Assembly: GCF_902806685.2 (NCBI RefSeq)
Contig: NC_048543.1
Coordinates: forward strand, 5,932,106-5,996,105
DNA from: Maniola hyperantus
Taxonomy: Eukaryota > Arthropoda > Insecta > Lepidoptera > Nymphalidae
Reading direction: 5' to 3'
Length of the DNA: 64,000 nt
The position numbers and the translations under genes were made by a program. Under the pieces are notes generated by a model, which had not been told where the DNA came from, made no database searches, and worked only from the letters and a program-made list of their open reading frames with translations. Below, in pieces: positions 13,201 to 21,817 of the stretch (the stretch's first letter is position 1; every line of letters begins with the position of its first letter).

Positions 13201-14153
13201 GCAGTGTCAACTCGCAGGACTCTCTGTGGCAGATGAAGATGACGGCTGCCGGCAACCCACAGGGGATACCCTCCCATCAAATGATTGACCGGCAAAGCAA
13301 TTATGGGTAAGATTATAATTTTTAACGTGGCAGGGTGTCTATCGCAGGGAGCATTGTGAAAGTAATAGTAATGTATTTAGACCTGTCATTTTAGTTTAGT
13401 TAAGAGATTGTACACATGTGTGATTGTGCCATAATGCATGCAAGTGGACCCGCATACGATTACGGGTTTAACATGCTGTTTCATTTAGGTACGATCCGAT
13501 CACGCACGGTGGCTACGGGACCATCGACGACTACGCACCGTACCCGCCGCTGCCGCACGGCGCGCACGTGCCCGCGCCGGACTACGGCATGCGTGCGTCG
13601 CAGAACCCCTCGCGACAGGACTACTGCTCCGACCCCTATGCTTCCGTGCACAAACCGAAGAAACGCATGGATCAGCATATCGGTAAGTTAATGTTTCTTC
13701 GTTGACTTTCGAGCATTTTTCCGATTTATTCGGGGTCTCTAAACTATCATCGACTTATTATGCCATCTGAATTCTGAAATGACGATCACGACCAACCAAA
13801 TATTCCAAGTTTGCAATTTTTTTAATGTGGACGTTTTGAGTGCGCGCAATGTAAGCTACAGGCTTACTTTGTTTATATGCAACTTTTCCATTATCGAGCA
13901 GCAGTAAACGTTCTAGAACTTAGCACCTGTTTGGAGAAGTACCAGAACTCAGAGAGTCAACAAGTTTTGTTTGTAATCCATAGAATCTCCATACCACGAA
14001 GTGAGCGGTCTGCCGGAGAGTTACGGCGGCGAGGACGGTGGCGCGGAGGAGAAGCCGCCGCACCTGTCGCTCAGCTACGACGAGTCGCTCGAGTCCGGCT
14101 ACTCCACGCCCAACTCCCGCGCGCGCAGGGTCATCCGCGAAATCATAGTCTAA
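1298..14153 (+). CDS. ed: Echinoid, Ig/FN3 cell-adhesion receptor (5'-partial, 12 exons)
   Basis: Exons: 1298-1484, 2151-2411, 2828-3024, 8283-9437, 9531-10096, 10602-10802, 10908-11088, 11664-12047, 12809-12899, 13043-13306, 13489-13682, 13984-14153 (stop included). All phases agree and give 1283 aa plus stop; the first codon takes one base from an unseen exon. Seen: seven Ig-like domains with Cys/Trp cores (about residues 1-110, 112-215, 216-301, 302-395, 396-487, 488-600, 601-697), an FN3 domain (about 698-800), a second FN3-like stretch (about 806-915), a transmembrane helix (about 925-953) followed by Arg/Lys, and a roughly 330-residue tail ending REIIV. Known: Drosophila Echinoid has seven Ig domains, FN3, one membrane span and a C-terminal EIIV motif that binds PDZ proteins. 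It is a homophilic and heterophilic adhesion molecule of epithelial junctions that restrains EGFR signalling and feeds into the Hippo pathway. The related Fred lacks that C-terminus, so I call ed. The signal peptide is missing. Use of AG 12808 or 12814 for the ninth exon is undecided; both keep the frame. Confidence 0.9.
1508..1820 (-). repeat. Decayed tRNA-headed SINE in ed intron
   Basis: This is the same family as the clearer copy at 4608-4922, sharing 'atcgcttggcggcacggctttg', 'gaccacagcgctca' and the start 'tagccctt..tgcaatctcatctgg'. The promoter boxes, on the minus strand, are damaged. Confidence 0.6.
3188..3406 (+). repeat. Lepidopteran short interspersed element, 'cgcgacttcgtccgcgtgg' family A
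   Basis: Begins tagcttatgctcgcgactt and ends with a (cagt)n microsatellite and 'tatatatttaga'. Related copies are at 21333-21563 and 26415-26768 (inverted) and 46794-46962. The layout, with a fixed core and a terminal short tandem repeat, resembles non-autonomous elements, perhaps Helitron-like, that are abundant in Lepidoptera; the class is inferred. Confidence 0.65.
4608..4922 (-). repeat. tRNA-derived SINE with intact A and B boxes
   Basis: On the minus strand it starts with an A-box-like TGGCGCAGTGG (4904-4914) and a B box GGTTCGATTCC (4860-4870), the internal RNA polymerase III promoter pattern of tRNA-headed SINEs. A tRNA-unrelated body follows, ending near 'ggctaacttgt'. It lies in the long ed intron, antisense to ed. 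Confidence 0.75.
5145..5372 (+). repeat. Short interspersed element family B ('ctaatattataaatgcgaaagtg' head)
   Basis: Starts tctaatattataaatgcgaa and ends 'tgcggatgaagtcgagggtaa..gctag'. Related copies occur at 47049-47284 (inverted), 51255-51472, 52990-53200 (inverted) and 53643-53760, with a fragment at 24410-24565. It is non-coding. Confidence 0.6.
5638..5709 (-). repeat. Fragment of the 'gggttccgta' repeat family
   Basis: It carries 'gaggacggacgaacggacatggcg' and ends 'tactacggaaccctaaaa'. The same block is seen in inverted orientation at 63107-63245. Confidence 0.55.
6035..6722. mobile_element. Long foldback element in ed intron
   Basis: The left arm (about 6035-6160, then 6293-6395) is the reverse complement of the right arm (about 6480-6590, then 6590-6722). 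For example, 'ggctttgggagataacaggt' at the left matches 'acctgttatctcccaaagcc' at the right, and 'acgtcaaagtataaagtcta' matches 'tagactatactttgacgt'. The centre (about 6360-6510) is itself palindromic. About 130 bp near 6161-6292 on the left arm has no partner and resembles the tail repeat at 24975-25100, so it looks like a later insertion. No reading frame. Confidence 0.75.
7626..7680. repeat. Imperfect hairpin of about 55 nt in ed intron
   Basis: A perfect 14 bp stem (ggatgtcctcctct at 7626 pairing with agaggaggacatcc ending at 7680) encloses a second short stem (acttcta with tagaagt) separated by a small internal loop. Confidence 0.7.
7723..7862. repeat. MITE, 'ggggccgattctcttgtaca' family, copy 1
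   Basis: The left end reads ggggccgattctcttgtaca; inside, 'taacaggtctaaatc' and the inverted 'tttagacgtgccattttagtttag' face each other. The right end is decayed. Other copies are at 38905-39037 and 60739-60897, with a partial one at 13372-13430. Confidence 0.7.
11380..11572 (+). repeat. 3' part of the 'gaaggaaaacatcgtgaggaa' SINE
   Basis: It lies in the ed intron between the exons ending 11088 and starting 11664. It shares 'aatatcacttgctttaacagtgaaggaaaacatcgtgagga' blocks and a 'gatgatgatt' end with the element headed at 18981. Confidence 0.65.
12612..12652. repeat. 19 bp hairpin with 3-nt loop in ed intron
   Basis: Left arm 12612-12630 (agagaaattgagtgtctat) pairs with right arm 12634-12652 with a single mismatch. 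Confidence 0.75.
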
Positions 14154-14924
14154 ATACCCTCCACTTGCTTAAGTTGCTACCAAGATATCGACCAACAGAT
14201 CAAGAGCAAGGGATCAATTACGGTATAACGACAGCAGACTACAGTGCAGTGTGACGATCCCTCTCACTGTTGACTACGATGCATTATTTCATCAAGAATA
14301 TGAATTCAGCCAAACACAACAACTGAAACTGTAGCAATGTTATGCAACGCATTTTCCGTATCCCGATCTTCTACACATAATGGCAATTTTGATTTTGACG
14401 CGATAGCTCGGAATACCATCCTGTGCTCATTCCATTTCACTGCAGGAGATTCATCCGGTTGTACGTCGGTGCAATGTCTTCGACTTCCTTGAATTTTTCA
14501 GGGATGATTTAAAGTGGTCTGTATTACGCTTTGTAAAGGCGTGGATATACGACGACGGCAGAAGGTTACTCTGAACGTGTGTACGATTTGTATATGCAGA
14601 AAAATTACTGTGTTATGGAGACTGGAGTGTGAGACTGATGTGACAGAAGGCGATCAGCGTGAATGATTCGATGAAAACATTATTTATATGAACCCATATT
14701 CTACATGACACTATTCCGTCCTGGTATAGCACTCTAGCGCACTGACGCTCAAGTTGCTACGGATATCAATTGTCACACCAGTCAGACACCACAACACAGT
14801 TGTTTGTCTGCACCTTCATATTGTATGAAGCATGTTACACTGCAGAGCGCAACTGCAGCAGCGCGCCTTCTATACGCAATCTGCAGTGTGAATTCTCTCA
14901 TACAATTCTTAGCCTAAAGACCTA

Positions 14925-15052
14925 TTGAGCGTACTTTGACTTTGCTCAGACTTAAGTCAGAGTTAAAGCGAGACAGATTTGTTTTTCTTTTTCTAAATAA
15001 ATCTGTCTCGTTTTAACTCCGAGCAAAATGAAAGTGCGCTTTAATCTCAGCA
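14925..15052. repeat. Palindromic element with 'cgagacagattt' arms, copy 1
   Basis: 'gagttaaagcgagacagattt' faces 'aaatctgtctcgttttaactc', and the outer parts ('gcgtactttgactttgctc' and 'gagcaaaatgaaagtgcgc') also pair. A second copy of the core is at 45397-45447. Confidence 0.7.
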
Positions 15053-15372
15053 TTAGCTCTCGAGGATTGTGGTCGGTGACTCGGATTTAGGATTTAAGTT
15101 CGATCACTATCATACGACTTAACATATTAACACTGAAATAGTAACGATAGTGGCTTCTTTAGAGAACGATGACATGTATCATACTCAACCTTTATGCAAT
15201 GCATAAAAGTTGGTATGACATATGTCGTCTGAATTGTCCTCTAAATAAGCCCCTATGTTAACTATGAATTCCAGTGTATATTCACTATGTGCATTGTATT
15301 ATTCACATGTTAAGGTGAAAACATACTCCTAACACGCTACCCGTCTCGACGCTACGCGACGCGTTTTGTTTC

Positions 15373-15378
15373 AATAAA
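15373..15378 (+). promoter_or_regulatory. Candidate polyadenylation signal of ed
   Basis: AATAAA with a T-rich downstream region (15405-15432), about 1.2 kb after the ed stop codon. Confidence 0.45.
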
Positions 15379-15573
15379 AAAACTCAACTTTATAAGAACG
15401 ATCTTGTATCTTTTTCACTCTTTAATTTTTTGACAGGGCTTCTCCTAACACTCCAAACTTGCTCTAATTTACAGAACATACAATAATTTTACTAAACCTC
15501 TTGAGGTCTGGGGCCTCCTTCGCCTCACCCTTAGTCCGCCAATGCTAAGGATGCTTATTTGCCTCGGGCGAGG

Positions 15574-15631
15574 AACTTGGCGTGGAAATGCAAGTGGGGG
15601 CACACCCCCACTTGCATTTCCACGCCAAGTT
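15574..15631. repeat. Perfect 27 bp inverted repeat with 4-nt loop
   Basis: Left arm 15574-15600 begins aacttggcgtggaaatgcaa and ends ggggg. The loop is caca (15601-15604). Right arm 15605-15631 is the exact reverse complement. The flanks ('cctcgggcgagg' and 'cctcgtgagg') extend the pairing imperfectly. Confidence 0.9.
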
Positions 15632-16012
15632 GAGCCTCGTGAGGTGGCCGGGTTTTGCAGCTATTTTGACTACGCGTTGCGTGGCGTTGGGTCGGGTGAC
15701 ATGTTGTGTGTTTCTGATCTAATTGTTATGCGTCCAGTTCCATCCTACGCGTATAAGATTATTTTAAGATGAATTATTAAAACTTTATGGGTTTAATTTG
15801 TATCTGCCTGACTTTATTATTGTATATTTAAATTAGGAATTCATATAAAGACTTATTGTTGGAATTAGTTTAAGTTTTAGTTAATATTTTTATACTGCCA
15901 AAATTCCAAGTCACTATACTTACTTACTATGTAATATCTACTCAGCCAATTTGGTATCACCATCATAATATTATATCATTCATAGAAAAGTATGTTAAAA
16001 ATTAAGAAAGTA

Positions 16013-16185
16013 CAGTACGCGACAGAAAATATTACACATCGACCTTGAGAATGAGATTTCGGCTTTGTAGAGCGTTGTCTCTGTCACTCATACCTATGTG
16101 ACGTTTTGTCGGTCTCAACGACAGAGACAGACAAAACCGCTATCTCTTTCTAAGGTCGATGTACAATATTTTCTGTCGCGTACTG
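16013..16185. repeat. MITE with 'cagtacgcgacagaaaatat' terminal inverted repeats
   Basis: The left terminus at 16013 is the exact reverse complement of the right terminus ending at 16185 over at least 21 bp. The inner arms ('catcgacctt' with 'aaggtcgatg', 'gagacagacaaaac' with 'gttttgtcggtctc') also pair. Length is 173 bp, with no coding capacity. Confidence 0.85.
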
Positions 16186-18974
16186 GACTTAATAGAAAAT
16201 ATATTAATATTAAATCTTTTAATAATGATTATTTTCTAATATGATTGAATATTATTATGATCTCTCTGAAATAATAATTAACCTACACAAACGTATTTTA
16301 TCATCATCAATGTCCCCTATCTGAGCAGATTGAGGGCACACTTCTTCAAGTTGATCTATCGGATGCCGAGATCGCACACGGTCGCAAGTGTGATGTCAAC
16401 ATTATCGGGCGGGCCGTAATAATGCGTACAAACAAGTCTTATAGCGCCATGGAAGTACCCAGGAGCTAGGAAGTACTAATTTTTGAGGTACCTACTACTT
16501 AGTACTTACAGTACGCGTCTGAAAATGATGAACATCGGCCTTTAGAATGATATTTCATCCTTGTACACAAAAAATTTCACCGCTTCGGAAAATTAGATAG
16601 GTACCTACCTATCGTGTGTACTATGTAGGTACTTAGGTACATATTATTCTAGGTAGTTATTTCAAATAATCCATTCCTTGACTTTCGTGCCATTATTGAT
16701 TGGAACATCTAACAAAAATATTATTTAGAAAAAAATTCATTCAATTTAAAAATTATTAGGTAGCTAGATAGGTACCTACCTGCTTAAGTATGTTATATTT
16801 TTAGACATTTTTTACAACTCTAGGTTTTTCATATGTATAGACGAACTACAAAATATCATCAAAATATCAAACTTATTAACATCGAAATAATCACAAACAT
16901 CAAAGTAATTAAAGTCATTATTTCAGCTTTAGACGCGCGAGTTGAATGCCATCGGAGCCTGAGTATTATAATACAATATAATTCAGTCACGAGCTACCTA
17001 CCTCAACAAAATATCATAAATCTTAAGGTGTGTAACCATTGTGTAACTGACCAGGAGCATTCGCTTGTAATGTAACATTTGCTCGGATTCGACCGTTACA
17101 TCACTGAGTCGTACCTATAGGTACGTCAAGCCGAGTATTATATTAAGCATTTAACTATAATGAATGTGATACAACTTCGAACATTGCTGCAGTGAATGTT
17201 TCTGTGGTCCGCACTGCATCATTGTAATGTAAAGGTGAGTATATACTAGAGCATTTTCTTGAGAATTTCCATGTAAATTGTAAAATGCTCGTCGTTGTTT
17301 TCGAACTTCGAACGTTGGCGTAATGTTTGGCATTTACACTGCAATGTCAGATTTGCAAGTTGCAATCACGTCTGCTGCGTTTATCTTGATAAATTATATT
17401 TCATTAGTACATATTTAATTCATTTATTAAAATTACTTGCCCGCGCCCGTGTTTGTTTGACGAAATGTACCCAACACAAAGTCACTCGTTGGTTTATAAA
17501 ATCAAGTTGTAACAAAAATATCGATGGTCGTGCTTAATGATTTTGGTTCGTGAAAAGGTGACACATTAGAGTGGCACTATGTTCTTTTCCAAGTAAATGC
17601 TCGATTGTATACTCATCTAAATGAAATAATAATACTAAATTAAAATAAAATTTCAAATTGTCACATTACATCTAAATGCTCCTAGTTAAGTCTGTACTCG
17701 CCTATGAACACTTATGTTATCTCAGTGTCTCTTACGTAGCCACAGTTGGTTCACTTATGTTATATTATGTAGTCCTCAGGATGATATTCATCTCGCATTA
17801 TTTTTGAATCTACTCTAATCTAGTAAGTAGATTTTCAAAAACTTGTTTTCAAGTTTAGTTAGTTAATATTAGTTATATTGCGTTTAATTGTAGATGTATT
17901 TTTAGATCGATTAATTGACAGCTATTACGCAATAATCACAAATTAATGATTTATGTACTTATTTACTTTACTGTTACTAATGTACCGTTAGAGTTAGGTA
18001 CATACTAGTTTTATGATGTATTTACTATTTGTAAGCATAAAAAATATATTACATACATATGTTTTTTAAATAACTTTTAATCCAGGTTTGGATACATTTG
18101 ACATGAACTCGATACTTAAATCTGATTTATTTAAGTTAGGTGTAAGTACTTATTCTTTGTCCTAAATTAACGAAATAGGCCCACCTTTTTCAAGTATATT
18201 TAATTCCTTTTTTGTATAAAGCGGGTGCTATTTTATTGGACTGACTCATCAAGAATGTATTGTGTTAGATGCACTAAAAGCAATATTTTCCTTCCGTGTC
18301 TATGTTAATTTTAAGTTACTCATACTCAAATAACGCCTACTTTATAATTAAGTATAGATATTTTATAGTCTATAAATATAAATTAGGCTTCTGCGTTGTT
18401 GAACTTTTTGATTTGTTTTTTCTTTGAGCAAAAAATCTAACTTACTTAGCCTCTTGGGGCCCCGGTTATAATAATATTAATATACAATGTACATAACATA
18501 AGATTAGTATGACCTTCTTTCCTACAATTTCATTGTTATATGTGAACTTGCCTTCCATTAAATGACGTACATATTATATTATTGCTGGTGCTTGAATATT
18601 CACTAAGTAAACATATAGGTACCTTTCAATATCTGAAAACGTTAAAAATTGCGTTGTTATATTATTATACATCGGGCTTTATACTTTTGGTCCCTCAATT
18701 AGGCATGTTAGCCCGGGCTATACGAGGTTATAAAGCACTATAAAAGTCTCCTACTTAACGGTGCGTCTAGAGAACCATGATAAATCTGTAGTTTAAAATC
18801 GAAACTACATAATATATAACACAATATGGTTATATTCAAAATATTTTGTAATATAATCACATATTTCACACTACTGTAGACTACTAAAATCATAAAGTTT
18901 ATACATTCTGTTATATTGTTATTTATCTGTCATGTTATTTATATAACAATGTAATGTCAAACATTTCAGCTCAA

Positions 18975-19250
18975 AAAAGCTGTGATAGCCTAGTGGTTAG
19001 GACGTCCACCTTCTAATCGGAGGTCGGGGGTTCGATCCCGGGCACGCACCTCTAACTTTTCGGAGTTATGTGCGTTTTAATTAATTAAATATCACAAGCT
19101 TTAACGGTGAAGGAAAACATCGTGAGGAAACCTGCATGCCTGAGAGTTCTCCATAATGTTCCCAAAGGTGTGTGAAGTCTACCAATCCGCACATGGCCAG
19201 CGTGGTAGACTATGGCCAAAACATATTCTAAAGGTGCGTCCTGAAACATG
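18975..19250 (+). repeat. tRNA-headed SINE, best-preserved copy in the window
   Basis: The head resembles a tRNA: A-box-like 'tagcctagtggtta' (about 18986), a tRNA-length spacer, and B box ggttcgatccc (19029-19039). The body contains 'gaaggaaaacatcgtgagga' and 'ggccagcgtggtagacta'. Fragments occur at 11380-11572, 23290-23380, 48358-48660 and 57170-57290, and in inverted orientation at 51700-51830, 52795-52965 and 53890-53950. It is not called as a functional tRNA because the clover-leaf is incomplete and the body continues. Confidence 0.75.
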
Positions 19251-20766
19251 TTTTTAAATACATTTTTCATTGTATAACATTTTTATTAGCAGTTTATTTT
19301 GGCTACATGTTATATAACAATGTTCCATTGTAGACGCGTTATGTAACAAAAGTTTTTAGCATGTTACACATAAATACAAGCATTATGTAGTAGGTAAACT
19401 ACGAGCTTGCTTGACTCATTTCGTAAGTAGCGCCAAAACAACTATAAATTCTGATGTAGGTAATTAAAAAGAATATTACAATTATTCCGGTAAGTTAGAT
19501 AGGTATGCCGTTTGTAATATAATAGATGTACATGCATATTTTTTAGGGATTACTGTACTTAGGTCGCCAAACGTTAATCGAAAGAAAATACGCCATATTT
19601 TAGATATAAGTTCATAATATTCATTATACTTATCTGTTGCAAGTTGCAACAATAAAATGAATTTGTGGAACCACTTTGTAAATATTACCTATATTGATTT
19701 AGTTTAGTACTACCTACTATAACGTTCGGAAAATAAATGTTTCTCACTGACTATTTGTATTTATTTTAAAAAGGATTTTTTTGCCAGACAACTTAAAAAA
19801 ACGATAATATTATTAGGTATGTATAATCTACAGATAGGTGAAAATTTTTATTACTGCACGGTGATAAAGTTCTAAGTGGTTCGGGCATGCTCGAGCGCCT
19901 ATGCTCTATCTGCACTCACCTTTACATAATAGGTAGGTACGCTATCAAACTTATAATTTAGTATACGGGATAAGTAGGTAGGTAGGTTTCACATATTTTT
20001 AATTGCGTATTTAGTAAGAAATTTCGCCTCTTACTTATAAATAAATACCTACTGTGGCAAAAAAACTACCATGCACGTAAATACATATGTTAATACCACT
20101 ACTACACGACCACCGAGAGAATGCAAATTTAAAAATGACGTCATAGCCAATGAAAATAAAAACTTGTACGGTTGACAAAAAAAAAAATATTACTTATGAT
20201 ATAAAATATTTGTAAGTAGGTGGATGTCTTGTGAATAATAATATGAATGCCTACCTCGATTGTATACCTAGAACAAAGTGGTTGTATTGATGTCAAAGGA
20301 TTTGTGGTGATGATGGTTTAAGAACTGGCGCAGGCGCCTAGTACTTACCTACACATTCTTGATTTCTTAAAAATTAGGCGTTTATGTTCTTCCTTTCTCG
20401 AAACTCCCTTTTGGGCTTTAGGTACCTAATCGCTTGAATTCCCAAGAGTTTTTTTAAAATATTTAATATCCATTTCCATACAAAATGTTAATTCCGTTAG
20501 CATAATTTTAGCATTTTTCAAAGAGTTTAGCAGGTTTTCGCAGTTTTTAGTCCAGTAGATAGCGGGATCATGAATTAAAATCTGGTCATGTACCTACCTA
20601 CTGACGTAGTATATTTTAATAAACAGAGGTTTGACAGCGTTGTATGCTAACGCTTCTCGAGGGTGTGCAGTGCGGGGAAGTAGGAGTCGAGGTAACTGCA
20701 GCTGCATTCTCTGGTTGGTCGTGTAGTAAGTACTTCATGAGAAAATACTGAAAATATTAAAGTCTT

Positions 20767-21076
20767 AAAGGTGGAAGACACGGTCTGCCCGCGAAATTCA
20801 AATTTAATTTGGTTTTTCGCAATTTGTAAATTAATACGACTAAGTAGGCTGATGGCATTCAAAGGAGGAGGAGGTTGACGTGAGCTACTTACAAATTATA
20901 GTCATTATTTTGACTAATTTCTTAAACTGGACACTTTCAAGTAAAGATTTTTATATAAACCTGTGAAGATGATATTGCTAGGGGCGAAATTTGAATGCCA
21001 TAAGTCTACTTTTGTCGCATTAGTTTACTAATTTTGAAAATCCAAATTAATGGGCAGACCCGTGTCTTGGGCCTTA
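20767..21076. repeat. Foldback (MITE-like) element upstream of capu
   Basis: The left arm (about 20767-20861, with 'gacacggtctgcccgcgaaatt') pairs with the right arm (about 20990-21076, with 'taatgggcagacccgtgtc'). Also 'ggctgatggcattcaaa' pairs with 'tttgaatgccataagtc'. The spacer is about 130 bp. Confidence 0.7.
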
Positions 21077-21332
21077 ATGCATTCAAAATTCAAATAAGTA
21101 GGTACGTAGTACGTACCTACATAATTCAGGATGTACCTACATGATTCGCTCCAAGTCTACCGTGAGCGCATGCAGCTCCAATCGCTATGAACTTTTTAAC
21201 GAGCATTTTATTCCATAGATGCTAGATGGGGAGATAGAATGATTATTACAGCCTTGAATAGATAATCTTAGATATATAGATATTTTTAGGTAAGTACTTA
21301 ATTGAGGAACGTTTATTCTTAGAAAAGTCATA

Positions 21333-21563
21333 AAGAATCTAAATATATAAAAGGAAATGGTGACTGACTGACTGACTGACTGATCTATCAACGCACAGCT
21401 CACACTATTGGACGGATCGGGCTGAAATTTGGCATGCAGATAGCTATTATAATGTAGGCATCCGCTAAGAAAGGATTTTTGAAAATTCAACCCCTAAGGG
21501 GGTGAAATGGGGGTTTGAAGTTTTTGTAGTCCACGCGGACAAAGTCGCGAGCATAAGCTAGTC
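21333..21563 (-). repeat. Family A short interspersed element
   Basis: Inverted copy: (actg)n microsatellite at the left, 'ggatcgggctgaaatttggcatgcagatagc' in the middle, and 'ccacgcggacaaagtcgcgagcataagctag' at the right. It ends about 250 bp before the capu start codon. Confidence 0.7.
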
Positions 21564-21817
21564 CATTTATAAAACTGCCCCAAATTATTGATTTTTGACT
21601 GGGTTCAACTGCGCAACTGCGGTGTTTCTACAACTGGTGTGCAATCTCTATGGGTGTTTCATTCAAAGGCAAGTTGACAGAATGAAAGGCTAGAATAGAA
21701 CTAAGTATTTAATTTATTGCGTGAAATACTAGTAATTATTTGTTTACTGTACGCACAAGTATTAATTTCGGAAAAGCGTAAGATTTTGTGTTATAAGTTT
21801 TCAAGTTTTATACAAAA

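Larger units (their letters stand above)
14154..15390 (+). other. ed: echinoid 3' UTR
   Basis: There is no open frame after the ed stop. The region contains a palindromic element (14925-15052) and an imperfect hairpin near 15150-15245, then AATAAA at 15373-15378 followed by a T-rich stretch. The UTR length is inferred from that signal; an earlier end cannot be excluded. Confidence 0.5.
15391..21817. other. Intergenic region between ed and capu
   Basis: No frame here has splice-consistent or recognisable coding content. Contents: a perfect hairpin (15574-15631), palindromic MITE (16013-16185), a partial relative of it (about 16508-16560), AT-rich low-complexity DNA (16600-18950), a SINE (18975-19250), a foldback element (20767-21076) and an inverted family A element (21333-21563). 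The capu leader, and probably its promoter, lies just before 21818. Confidence 0.6.

Noticed and set aside
18975..19046. tRNA gene
   Set aside because: A and B boxes are present, but the acceptor stem does not close and the sequence continues as a repeated SINE body.
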